From the NCBI GenBank assembly GCA_002964805.2, contig PUDQ02000112.1:1-64000 (forward strand): 64,000 nucleotides of DNA, read 5' to 3'. The notes below the pieces were generated by a model, which saw only the letters and a list, made by a program, of their open reading frames with translations, did no database searches and was not told the origin of the DNA. This document shows, piece after piece, positions 20,890 to 32,923 of the stretch (the first letter of the stretch is position 1; every line of letters begins with the position of its first letter). Source of the stretch: Trametes villosa (Eukaryota > Basidiomycota > Agaricomycetes > Polyporales > Polyporaceae). The position numbers were made by a program, and so were the translations under genes.

Positions 20890-23507
20890 CTACCGCCGTG
20901 TGATGACGCGCCCCGAGCGGAGCGTCTTCGCGCTTGCAGCCCGCGTCCCAGGTGGGGGCGCGTACTCCCCGCTCGCCCGCGCCCGCCGCTTCTCCGTGCT
21001 CGCCCGCGTACCCGGCAGCGGCACGCCCGCGACGGACTCCGCCGACCCGTCCGTGCCCAGGCGCCGCCCCCGCGCAGGCGTGACGGGCGCGGCCTGGTCG
21101 CGCGACCCGGTGAGGTTGAGCCCCTGTGCGTATAGCTCGTCGTCATCCTCGTCGTCCTCGTCTTCATCTTCGTCGCTCGGCTCCGCCGCGTCGTAGTCTG
21201 TGGGGCGCCGCTGAGCCGGAAGGAGCTTTTGGCGGGAGACCTGGTCGTCGCTGTCCAGGTCGTCGCTTGGTTCGGCGGCGGCGGGCGTGAGCTGTCGGCT
21301 GTTCTCTGCACTCTCTGCATCATCTTGTAGGAGCTCCTCGACGTCTTGCTCGTCCGAATGGCGTACTGCGGCAGCGGGGACTTCCTCGTCCATCTGTGAG
21401 TCTTCCTCTCCAGACTGTATCGACCCTTCTTCCTCGTCCTCCACAACGGCGACAGGCTCAGGAACAGGCTTGGCGCGAGCAGGCCCAGTCCGCGGCTTAT
21501 CCGCCGTCTTGCGCGCCATCTGCGGTGCAGAGCGCGCCCCTCGCCCAGCTTGCCTCAGCGGCTCCGGCACAATGACAGGCGGCTCGGGCGGCTGCTGGAT
21601 CCTGCGCCGTTTCGGTGCGGGCTGCTCCGCGTGGGGTGCGGACGAAGGCGGCCTGGGGAGCTTCGCCGCACCCGCCGCGCCGCGCAGCTGGGTGGGCACG
21701 GGGTCGACGAGCGTCGCCTGGGTGCTCATGAAGTCCTGTTCCTCCCGTGCGGCGGAAGGGGCGGGAGCGGGAGCAGGTCGCGCGGGTTGCTTCTGCTTCT
21801 GCTTGCCCTTCTGCGTCCGCACGGGCTGAGGCTGTGGCGGAGGAGGGGAGGCGGACGGCGAGTGGCGCACTCCGGAAGGCCCGGCGTCCTCGGGCCCAGG
21901 CTGAGAGTCATTCGAGACTCCCACTCTACCATCCAGGATATCAGCATATAGGCGCGTAAGAGTGACCATCGCGCCACTCACCCATGGTCCTCGAGCAAGA
22001 AGTCGCGGAACTCGCCCGCATCCGCAAACGGGTCCGAGTCGTGCTGGATGGGAGCGGACTGCGGCCTGCCGCGGGGCTGCTCAACAGCGGAGACAGAGCG
22101 CCGAACGCCGATGTCGGTGTGGCGCGCACGCGGCGGAGCCACACCCCGGCTGGCTGCCTGTTGCCCACGCGGGGCGTTGTCCTGTTCAAACTCGAACTCG
22201 CCCCCGTTCTCGCCTTCTTCTCCGTCTTCATCTTCCATCACCTGGGCCTTCTCGAAGGCCCGCGCGAGCATGCTTTTGCCGTTCACGCGTCTGTCGTACG
22301 GGCGCACGCCCTTGCCATCCGCGGGAGGCGGGTCGTCCGCAACCATGTCGTCGATGATGGGGTCCAGCTCCATGTAGCGTTTCTTGTATCGTTCGCGCCA
22401 GGATGCGGCGGGGTGGCGCAGCGCCCACTGGTAGTCCAGGTCTTCCTGCATAGGGTCTCGCTCAATACGGAGGGTCAAGAGGCAGTGTGGATGGTACATA
22501 CGTCCAGCCCTTTTTGGTAGAGCTCTTCGTATGGGAGCATGCCCGTGCGCCCGCCCGCGTCCTTGTCGGGCATGGCCGTTGCAATGAAGCGGCACAGATT
22601 CATGTCGTCCTCTCTGGTGAAGTTAATCCGGGAGCTGTTTGCAGGTCAGCACACCGGTATAGCAGCGCGGAGATGCTCCAATGTAAGCCCTTGGATGAGA
22701 CGAGAAGATGGCACACGCGCCCGCTTAGATTATCTATGCGCTGTGCCGAAGTGCCCTTGCCACCGTTGTGCATAGCGCACTGTTCGAGGAGCCTGAATGA
22801 ACTCAACGCCCATGTTCGACCGCTACTCTCGCGTCGCTCATTTATGGGCAAGGCTAACAGGTTCGTGGGCGCAAACCGCCCAGAACCTCTCGCCCGCCGC
22901 GAGTGCGCTGCAACTGATCGAGGCACGTGGGACGGAACGAAAATGTGGGGGAGCGCTCGCGGCCGAACTTTAGGACTTCACGGGATGTTCCCGGTCGTTC
23001 GTGGCCTCACATCGCGCGAAGGCCGCCAATAGTGCTTTCCACGACGCCTCGGATAACGCTAGACACTCACCGACCAGGGTGTCGTCCACCTAGGGGCTTC
23101 TTCGGCACTGGGACATGGGCGTACGCCTTCTGGCTGATACAGCGTTGGACGAACGACGGCGGCTCGACGTATATCTTCCTGTGGAAGCTGAACTTGTCCC
23201 TCAGCGTGTCGAGCCCCGCATAGTTGACGATGATCGTGTCTGAGTCGATCGCGGTCTTGCACAGGTAGCCGCCGTGTTGCTGTTGACGGTTAGCTGGGAG
23301 CCCATACATCCTAGGGCGTGCAGCTCGTACCGTAATCAAATCCCCTATCTCCTCGCGCTTCTTGTCGGACAATCGCCATTCGGGCGCTGGCTCGTCGCTC
23401 GCATACAGATGGAAGTATACAGGACGGCCGTTCAAGGTGAAGATCTTCTGCGCGTCCGCGTTGGCGTCGCCGTCATCAGCCACGCTGTTGTCTCGCGAGA
23501 TCGCCAT
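20890..23507 (-). CDS. RAP1: RAP1-type telomere-binding protein (BRCT + Rap1 Myb)
   Basis: Five exons (23507-23331, 23279-23071, 22634-22502, 22460-21982, 21925-20890) sum to 677 aa in frame. Residues about 18-125 are a BRCT-like domain (FTLNGRPVYFHLY, GGYLCKTAIDSDTIIVNYAG, IYVEPPSFVQRCI). Next comes the Rap1-type Myb domain: RINFTREDDMNLCRFIATAM, GGRTGMLPYEELY, then HPAASWRERYKKRY. The remainder is disordered, with basic patches and an acidic PSDEDEDEDDEDDDELY run, ending LRSGRVITRR. Fungal Rap1 acts at telomeres, often through a TRF-like partner, and as a transcription factor. No C-terminal RCT domain is visible. Intron 2 is 436 nt, unusually long here, and intron 3 is only 41 nt. I took the start at 23507 rather than the in-frame ATG at 23594, because the extra segment is low-complexity. 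Confidence 0.85.
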
Positions 23508-23651
23508 CACTACCAGACAGAGGGCTGGCGCAGGGGGAGGAAAGGCGGCGTTCTGGGAGGCAAGGAGGAAGGGATGGTGGGGGAAGGAGGACAAGTTGCG
23601 CCTGTGGCGGCAGCAATGTTCTCTAACCGCGCCTTAGCGCCCGCCAGCTAG

Positions 23652-23712
23652 CCCTAACCTGGTAACGGGGTCCCGTGCCGTTGCCAGGTAAGGGTTAGGG
23701 TAAGGGTTAGGG
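23652..23712. repeat. Interstitial telomeric hexamers upstream of RAP1
   Basis: Positions 23689-23712 are four contiguous hexamers, TAAGGG-TTAGGG-TAAGGG-TTAGGG. An inverted CCCTAA sits at 23652-23657. Positions 52-66 and 80-94 of this block (23652-23666 and 23680-23694) form 15-nt inverted arms with two mismatches around a 13-nt loop. It lies 145-205 bp upstream of the RAP1 ATG, in the presumed promoter or 5' UTR. Confidence 0.85.
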
Positions 23713-24001
23713 AAAGAATCTTGGGCGCCCGCGTCTCGGCATTTTCGGGCTTGCGCCTTGGCCACTCTACCGTCCTACTCTACACACTTTTTCTCTGCTC
23801 ACTGAGTACAGGTTCCAAAACTTTCCTTGTCTCGAAACACTGTGTCATCTATCCTTGGAAGCTTTCTACAGGTGGGGCTCTTTGCATTGCTCTTTCTCTT
23901 GCACTGGAGCAGGAGCTGAACGTACCGACGAAATCTGCACCCCTTCCAGCGAAACTTGACGGTCCAGTGTATCTTGTACTTTCCGAGTTCCATATATATC
24001 A

Positions 24002-24923
24002 CCTCTATCATGACTATCCCTGCCGACTACTCCTTTAGAACTGGTTCGCTGGCTTTCAGATCGTATATTTATCCACGACGGCGCCGTAAAGCGGTGGGTG
24101 TGATGTCCCACAGCCATGCGGCCGAGCAGCGAGCTGCTCGGCCGCGCGGGGTGCACTACAGTATGCTCCAAGCCACCAATACTCCAGATTGCGCATGCGC
24201 TCGTATGGGCGCAGCCGCGCGTCCTCCTCTCACACATGGAGGAGAACGGCGCGAACTTCGGAGGCGGCCGCGACGGTGAAGGTGGCACGCGGAGCACTCG
24301 TAGGCGGACGTTGAGTTCGTCGAGAGCGACTTCGGCAACCTGCAGATGGTCAAGCACGTTGTGGACCGCCTCCGGGGGACCCTGGGAGAGGCGACTCGAC
24401 TTCATACGCACCCCGCAACTCTCTCTTCCCAGCGCGTCCCGCAGGCTGTCGTTCTGCACGCAGCTCGTGGCGGGCACCACCGTGGACCCAAACGCGTTCG
24501 CGTTCGCGCTCGCCGCGTCGTGACGCAATCGCCACTGCGGCGTGAATCACCCCGAGCACTGGTTCCTGCTCATCGACCGCCGCGCTCCCGGCCTTCGGGC
24601 CTCCCCCGCGTATCGTCGCCGTCTCGTCCAAGCTGCACCGCGCCGCGAGCTCCAGCGAACAAACGTACCGGCGGTGACGAAGGACATTGGGCTCGGGCCG
24701 AACGGCTGCGCCGTGCGCGGCGCTCCTCTTCGTTAGGCTAAGTTATGGGCTCGCTGAGGGCGTGTTCGGCCCGAGCGGCGTGCATACAAATCAGACGGTG
24801 CAGGTGAAAGGGGCGTACGGGAGGGTGTTGGGGACGCTCATGAAGGCCACGGTCGCGCCGCGCGCCGCTCAGCGCAACCAGGGAAAGGGTGCGCTGTCGC
24901 TCCGATCTGTCCTAGAAGTGTGA
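24002..24923 (+). pseudogene. Decayed coding-like stretch, family not established
   Basis: Protein-like segments appear in changing frames separated by stops: HALVWAQPRVLLSHMEENGA near 24205, VEFVESDFGNLQMVKHVVDR near 24310, TQLVAGTTVDPNAFAFALAA near 24457, and VFGPSGVHTNQTVQVKGAYG near 24771. No single set of introns restores a continuous frame by eye. The order of HALVWA then DFGN is reminiscent of HxxxD-type acyltransferases, but this is only a hint and the HxxxD motif itself is not seen. It may be a relic or a gene with badly resolved introns. Confidence 0.25.
24118..24145. repeat. 28-bp GC-rich perfect palindrome with 2-nt centre
   Basis: GCGGCCGAGCAGC, spacer GA, then the exact reverse complement GCTGCTCGGCCGC. 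It lies within the decayed coding-like stretch. Confidence 0.9.
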
Positions 24924-25162
24924 GGGTTGCTCTAGATATTGTTTGAGATGTAGTAGCGTACCAGTGAGATTCCCCAGTGGTCTGTTTGCGGACGCGCGAG
25001 GCATTCAGACACATTGCAGTAAAACAAACAATATGATATAAACCTAGGTGTTCAGTAGAAATACAAGGTCCGGGATCATAGGGATGTATCCGTCCGAAGA
25101 GAAGCGCAAGTTAAGGACAGCACGAGAACTCTACATATAGTGGAGGAGGGGAAAGCACCGCG

Positions 25163-26068
<906 letters not shown>

Positions 26069-27450
26069 GTTTACAGCTGAGCAGCGCGATATTCACGAAA
26101 AAAGCCGAGGTGAAGTGTGTTGTCCTACGACGGTGGGAGGAGAGAGGTGCGCGGGTGCGTGTCGGGCGGCCAGCTCACGAATGCCGACAGTGGAGGCACA
26201 GCTTTCCGTCACACGCTGTCTGCGACGGTGCCGGGGAGAGCGCGGCGAGGGGAGTGATGATGATTGGACGGAGGGCGCGCGCCCCGGCTCGGAATCCAAT
26301 CATGATGGAGGCGTGGTTGTGGCGCAGGAACAAGCGCCCGTATTCCCCGTTTGTCAAGCGTTTGTTTGGTCCAGAGGCTGTTGCCAAACATCCATCCGGC
26401 GCTTAACCGCCGAGGGGAGGCGATTGTAGTAGTATCGATCGAAATACGATGAGGCTGTATGTCGTTGTACAGCACTCATTGTTGCAAAAATACCTCAAAC
26501 CATATAAAAGGACTTATTATCTTCTAGATATCGTTGCGCCTTGATGAATCAAAGAGTCGCTAGTTCTTCGAAGTAGATACCTCTCTTCAGCATAGAATGA
26601 GGGTCTTATGAACGGTTACTTGCTCGTATTAGACGCGACCGCAATATCTGGCAGATCCACAGAATATATTCACCAAAACTAGTATGGCATAGGACGGACA
26701 TGGCCGCGTAGATACAACACTATGTACATCGGTACGATACTCCCACCGTACGGCCAGATGGGACGAGCCCCGGGAGCTGTTCAAAGACGCTTGTCGCAAC
26801 TACCACGCCCCGGTTATCAGCCGACCGCGCCTTATAATCTACTCATAATGGTCTAGCCGAGGCATATAAGGCTATTATGAGGGGACTATCAGGTTGGAGT
26901 GCGTCTGTAAGGCTCTTATCCGTCCGGGGCAAAGTTTGCGACATTTTCTGTAACAGCTGCGAAGCGACGATGCCCCCATAACAGTGTCTCAGAGGCGCAA
27001 GTCCAGCACTGGTAGCTTCGGCAACGCACAAATTACCAGAAACATCGCTTAGGTTCGAGCATACCGGCCATAGGGCCAGGCAGAGAACTGTACGAGACGA
27101 CGATACATCCAAGCTTGCAACGACAGTACCCGGGGAAGATAAGTGACAAGGCTGGCAGTGGTCCATTTGTAAGGGCTGAAAACAGACTGAAAGAGTCAGT
27201 CGCGCAGCTTGGGGCTGGGTTTAAACTCCGATTTAAGGTTGTAAGAGTGTTTGTAGGACCACGATCTGAAGTGTTGACTGATGCTTACGTCGTGTCGTAA
27301 GCCTTCATTAGCGCCCCGGCGGTTCTCAGCCACCTTACCTCTGGGCCGCATCTAATCTGAACCACCTGGCACCCACGCGTCGTGAACGAGTACCCCAAGC
27401 CGCGAGTCTTACCCCTCAATGCTCTCTAATACATACTATACCCAGTTTTA
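26069..27450. other. Divergent upstream region of YPT1 and REV1
   Basis: About 1.4 kb. The YPT1-proximal part is GC-rich and 26420-26720 is clearly AT-richer. Short ORFs are not convincing. No tRNA or transposon signature was recognised. Confidence 0.55.
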
Positions 27451-30400
27451 ATGTCTCAGCTAACGCAGAACAGCACACACTCCTCCGACTACTTTGACGA
27501 TGACCCTGAATTTCTCAAGGCTATTACAGAAGTCCCGCTTCCTTCGGCCACAGTACGAGATGAGCTCGAAGTGCATCCGCTTACACAACCTCGCAAGCTT
27601 GACGATGACGAGCCACCACCACTGGCCCAACGCCAGCCGAAACGCTCTCGGTCACCAGAAGACTTCGGCTACGAGGACGGCACACAATACCACGGGGTAC
27701 TCAGTTCGGTAGCTGGAGGGAATGTTGAAGACTCATACTTGGAGTCTCATACCTATGGCGCCTCGCGATTCGGCGAATTCGGAGAGTACATGAATCGAAA
27801 GCGCGCGAAATTGCAACTACAGAATGCGGAAATGGACATCGACGACCCTGACGAACCCAGTACTAGCAACAGCCGGATCTTCCGGGGCCTGCAAATCTAT
27901 GTGAGGCTCTTCCATATGGTCACTATCGGGTATACCGACTGAAGCATGCGGTAGATCAATGGTTGGACAGAGCCCTCTGTGCAGGACTTGCGCCAGATGA
28001 TTGTCCAGCACGGCGGTATCTACCACGCATACCTGGACAAGAAGTCACTAGTGTGAGCTTGTCTAGCCTTTGACCGTGCGGAAGCGTAAAGTCCTTATTT
28101 TGAGATGATTTTATAGCACGCACATCATCACCTGCTCCTTGACTCCTGCCAAGATCCGGGAATTCAAGTACATGAAGGTCGTCCGGCCAGAGTGGCTAGT
28201 AGAGAGCATCCAAGCTGGCACTCTCCTACCGTGGCAGGACTACGTCTTCCGCCCCGGCGAGCGCGTCGAAGGCGCCCAAGGCCGCAAGGTCGCTCAGAAG
28301 TCCCTATTTGACGGCTTCGTCTCGCAAGCGACAAGACAGCCCGCACCATCACGGCCAGCCGCTCGTGCTGTTACCCCTGAGCCGCCGGCGCACATCAAGC
28401 TGCACCCACCCGCCCAACCCGAGGCGGGCTCTTCGCGAATATCGCCTGTAACGGTTTCATCGCCTCGGACGCCCAAGAAGCAAACACTCCTATCCCCGCG
28501 CAAACCCGCGCCCACGACGCCCTCACGCGCCCTGCACACCACGGACCCCGCGACGCCCACCGACGCAGACAGAGTGCCTGGTTACGCCGCGTTTGAGACG
28601 AACCCGCATGCCGCACGCGCGATGCAGGACCCTGCGTGGCGCGCCGCACACACCTCCGTCGCGCCCGACTTCATTGAAGGGTACTACAAGAACTCGCGGC
28701 TCCACCACCTCTCGACCTGGAAAGCCGAGCTGAAGAATCTCGTCGCAGAGGCGCAGGAGCGCGCGGAGAGCAGCGGACCCGCGGCGTGGCGCAGCAGCCT
28801 TGCGCCCGCGTCCGACACGGGCGGTGGGGCGCCGAGCGCGAGCCAGTCGGCGGTCGAGCACGTTATGCAAGAAAACGTGAGCGGGTTGAAGGGTGACGTG
28901 AGCATGCGCGGGGCGCGGCTCGTCAAACGGGTACCCGGCAAAGGGAAGGGTAAGGAGAAGGCGGCGGACGAAGAGCGGGTGATCATGCACTGCGACTTCG
29001 ACAGCTTCTTCGTGTCCGCGGGGCTTATCGACCGTCCGCACCTGCGGGGCAAGCCGGTGGTAGTGTGCCATTCGCAGGGGAGTGCGGGAGGCGCGGCGAG
29101 CACTAGCGAGATCGCGAGCGCGAGTTATGAAGCGCGTAAGTTCGGTATTAAGGGCGGCATGAGGTACGTACTACGTCGCATGCAGGCTCGCTCCCGATGC
29201 TAACTCCGGGCCGCTGTAGTCTACAACAAGCCCGCAAGCTCTGTCCGGCCATCCTCACCATACCTTACGAGTTCGAACTGTGAGAATGGCTTCCAAGTTC
29301 AGTTTCCTAAGGCTAACAATGCGCTCATAGATACAAGCGATTCTCGCTGCAGTTCTATACCATTCTGATGGCACACGCCGACGACCTGCAAGCCGTGTCC
29401 GTCGACGAGGCTCTCATCGACGTGACGAGCAGCGTGGCGCGTATCCGCAACGAACTAGCAGACCGACCTGACGGCGTGGACGAATCACTCGATCCGGCCA
29501 AAGATTTTGCTGAGGCTATCCGCACGCAAGTCAGGAAAGCCACAGGTTGCGAAGGTGCCTAGCTCCTGTATTTGTGCATTACTTTCGAAACTAACGACAT
29601 CCGCCGTAGTGAGCATCGGCATCGCGCACAATATCATGCTCGCGCGACTAGCTTCCAGACGGGCAAAGCCGGCGGGGTCCTTCCACCTGCACCCCGCGGA
29701 CGCACCAGCGTTCCTCGCGCCGCTCGATATCGACGACCTCCACGGGTTTGGGCACGCCGCACGCCAGAAGGCCTTAGAAAAGCTCGGCGCGACGACACTC
29801 GGCGCGCTCGCGGAGAAGAGCCGTGCGGTGCTATGCGACGCGCTCGGGAAGGGCACCGGCGAGACGCTGTACAAGGCGATCCGCGGTATCGACGAGCGGG
29901 TGCTCGAGAGCGACAAGCCGCGAAAGTCTGTCTCATGCGATATCAACGTGAGTGTTGGGCCCTTACATCTCGGGTCGTGCTGATACGAATCGGGGGCATA
30001 GTACGGCATCCGGTTCGAGAACAACGAGCAGGCGGAGGCGTTCGTGTACCAGATGGCTGAAGAGGTCGCGCGGCGGCTGAACAGCATCGACATGCGTGGA
30101 CGCTCGCTCACACTGAAGCTCCTCGTCCGAGATCCGAGTGCGCCGGTTGAGGCACCGAAGGTGGGCAATCCTTTCTTTATACTTTCGCTCTCTACTGACA
30201 ATGCGACAGTTCCTCGGGCATGGGATCTGCGAGGGATACAACAAGCAGGCTCCGCTCATCGCCCCAGGCGGGCGCGCGACGAGCGACGACAAGGTGATCG
30301 GGGAGCACGCTTGGAGACTGTTGAAGAGCTTCAACTTCGACCCGCGGGAGCTGCGCGGCATTGGCATCCAGATCCAGAAGCTGGAGAAGGCTTCTGGTCC

Positions 30401-31529
30401 TCAGGAGGCGGAGCTGGGACAGGCCGTCCTGCCTTTCAAGCGTGTCGAGCCTTCGAAGCAGGTCGCCACTACGTCGAGAGCGCAGATTAGTGCCTTCGTC
30501 CAACCCGTACCGAAGCCCAAGATTGCAGTACACCCACCTTCGCAAGAAGACGACGAGATACAGATTATCGAGAAACCACCGGAAGTGGGACGCGCGCAGC
30601 CCGACATCGACCTTCCCTCGTTCTCGCAGGTCGACATGTCGGTCTTCGAGGCGCTTCCCGAGGATCTACGCAAGGAGCTCGAGGCCGAATATCAACGACG
30701 CTCCGTAACGCCTGCGCCTGCGCTCAAGGATCCTACACCCCCACCCGAACCTGAGAAGAAGTTCGGAATCGTGGTTAAGGGTCCCAACCTCAAGCGCATC
30801 ACCCGACAGCTCGCCCCTCGGAATCGACCCATGCTCTCGCCCACCAACAAGCTGTTCGCGAAGCGCGTGTACGCGTCCTCCGTCAGCGTCACCAAAAGCG
30901 AGCTCCGCAAGTACGGTATCGACCCCGACGTCTTCGCCGCACTCCCGCTCGAGATGCAGCGCGAGCAGCTCGCGGCCCACCGCGCGCCGGGCGTTACCGT
31001 ATACACTGGCGAGCGGAAGATCCTCAAACCGACGGAGGTGCGCAGGAAGCACTCGTCCAAGTCGCCCTCCGTAGTGTACCGGGCACCGCCTCCCCCGAAA
31101 GCGGTGTATCTCGCGCGCCCAACGCTGAAGCAGCAGGGAAAGGAGCGCGGCGAGAAGCTGCAGTTCAGCGAGACGGACGACGTGCAGCGGGTGATTGAAA
31201 CATGGGTGGACGGCTTCCGGGAGCACGCGCCGAACGCGCGCGACGTCGAGTACTTTGCGAAGTTCCTCGTGCGCTGCGTGGACGGTGACTGCTCGAGCGA
31301 TACTGGCGTCGAGCGCGCGGTTGCCATCGCGAAATGGTGGCTTGTGCTGCTCCGCCGGCATTTCGGCGCATGGGAGAACGCTCCGGAAGTCGAGGAACCG
31401 CAGGAGCGCGCTCGGCGGGTCACTTCGGAGGCTGTAGGTCGGGCGTGGTGGACGGCGTTCAGGGAGGTAAAGTCGAAGATGGATCAGGCGGCGAGGAAGA
31501 AGTTCGGTGGGTGTCTCTCTCTGAGATGA
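27451..31529 (+). CDS. REV1: DNA repair protein REV1 (deoxycytidyl transferase)
   Basis: About nine exons, roughly 1,100-1,150 aa. Domains in order: acidic N-terminus; BRCT (IFRGLQIY, MIVQHGGIYHAYL, THIITCSLTPAKI, VVRPEWLVESI); linker; Y-family polymerase with catalytic motifs MHCDFDSFF and SVDEALIDVT; ARKFGIKGGM-SLQQARKLCP; a VSIGIAHNIMLARLA palm/finger segment; HhH thumb (DDLHGFGHAARQKALEKLG); and little finger (RRLNSIDMRGRSLTLKL). Two ubiquitin-binding UBM-like motifs follow (FEALPEDLRKELEAEY and FAALPLEMQREQLAAHR), then the Rev1 C-terminal domain (VIETWVDGFREHAPNARDVE). It inserts dCMP opposite lesions and scaffolds translesion synthesis with Pol zeta. The gene appears complete, and its stop is 250 bp from the convergent SDR gene. 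Confidence 0.95.
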
Positions 31530-31778
31530 GGTCACTTAGTTCATGCTGCCCGTTCACTGGCGGACCTCCCTCAGTATTCTCTCCGCGCAGAAGAATTTTC
31601 ATGTCACGCCTTGTATATAGTCCCTTTCCTAGTGCGCTTGAGCAGTCTTAACTTCAATATCAGGAACATGACGAGGGTATGCTCTATACCAGCAGCCTTC
31701 GTAGGAAGGCGAGATCGCGAGAAACGGAAACAGCTTACAGTAGGACCCTCGATTTACGCAGGAAGCCGGCGTCTTGCA

Positions 31779-32923
31779 CTACGGCAGATACGGCTTCACT
31801 TGATTCTCCAGCCACGTCCAGAGCTTCAACTGCGCTTCCTCGTTCAGCGCGAGCGTGCTCGGTTGCGCCACTCGCGCCCACGGCTGCAAGTACTGCGATG
31901 GGATGCGTAAGACCGTCGTACGAAGTGTGCCTGTAGCCAGATGACATGGCACTGACCTTCCCGTTCAACTCCACAGCTTCCGGTGCAGCTCCTGCGAAGA
32001 GGGAGCCAAGCGCGCCGTACTCGACTGGGTACCAATACAGCTTATCCTGTGCAGACCGTGAGCTCTTCCATGGCAACAATCCAACGCTTCGGAAACGTGG
32101 TCACATACGAATAGCCGCAAGTACCAAGGGCTCGTTCGGTAGATCTCGCTCTTGATGTGTCCAGGATCGACGGCGATGGAGACTACACAGTCCGCCAGAC
32201 AGCTTTTGGCGAGGTGCATGCTCAGCATGATGGCGGCGACCTTGCTCTCCGCGTATCGATCAACCACGGCCCAGCGACTCCGCACGGGGTCATCACGGTA
32301 GGCCTGGAAAGTGAGCGTGCGTGCTTTATAGCTGCCAATGGAGGAAAGCCAGACAATGCGCGATGGGTCCGAGTCCCTGCCGGAGGCAGACAGTAGGGGG
32401 TATAGTAATCGGTGGAGGAGGAAGTGCCCGACGACGTTAACGCCGATCGTCGCGTCGTATCCTTGTGCGGTCAAGGCGTCTGCCGCAGGGAACAGGATAC
32501 CGGCGTTCAAGATCAACCCGTCGAGCTGCGACTCGCGCCTGTAGATTATGCGTTAGCCCGCTGCTCCCGATGACTATAAGGAACTTACTGTCTGTACTCC
32601 TCGGCTGCTTTCTTAACTGAGCCCAGGTCGTCCAGGTCGAGAGGCAGGAATAAGGCGTCCTTGCCCGTTTCGTCGCGTAACCCTTCGATCGCGCGCTCCG
32701 CCCTCTCCTTTGAGCGTGCGGCAATGTACACTTTGGCGTTCTTGAGGAGGAGACGCTTGACCGTCTCACGTCCTATCCCGGTGTTTCCGCCAGTAACGAT
32801 GAAGACTTTGGTCGAGAGATCAGGTAGATGATCCGCCGTCCATTGAGGCTTCCCCGGAGAAAGCCGCGAGGCCAAGATCCTGCAGAGCCGGATGAAGCGC
32901 AGGAAACCCGTGTACAGTGCCAT
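31779..32923 (-). CDS. Short-chain dehydrogenase/reductase, retinol dehydrogenase-like
   Basis: At least three exons. The Rossmann motif VFIVTGGNTGIGRETVK is followed by LILNAGIL (NAG motif), catalytic Ser in IVWLSSIGSYKAR, and YAESK (YxxxK). The C-terminus after an intron (donor GTATGT after LRLF) reads DKLYWYPVEYGALGSLFAGA, and after a further intron YLQPWARVAQPSTLALNEEA before the end VKPYLP. This is the common basidiomycete NAD(P)-dependent SDR of about 320 aa, similar to retinol dehydrogenase/WW-domain oxidoreductase types. The N-terminal MALYTGFLRFIRLCRIL may be a membrane anchor. The substrate is unknown. Confidence 0.9.

Noticed and set aside
21287..21829. Ser/Gly-rich plus-strand ORF within RAP1
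   Set aside because: Mirror of the acidic and Pro/Ala-rich RAP1 exon.
22635..23070. C/D-box snoRNA inside the long RAP1 intron
   Set aside because: No RTGATGA C-box on the transcribed strand.
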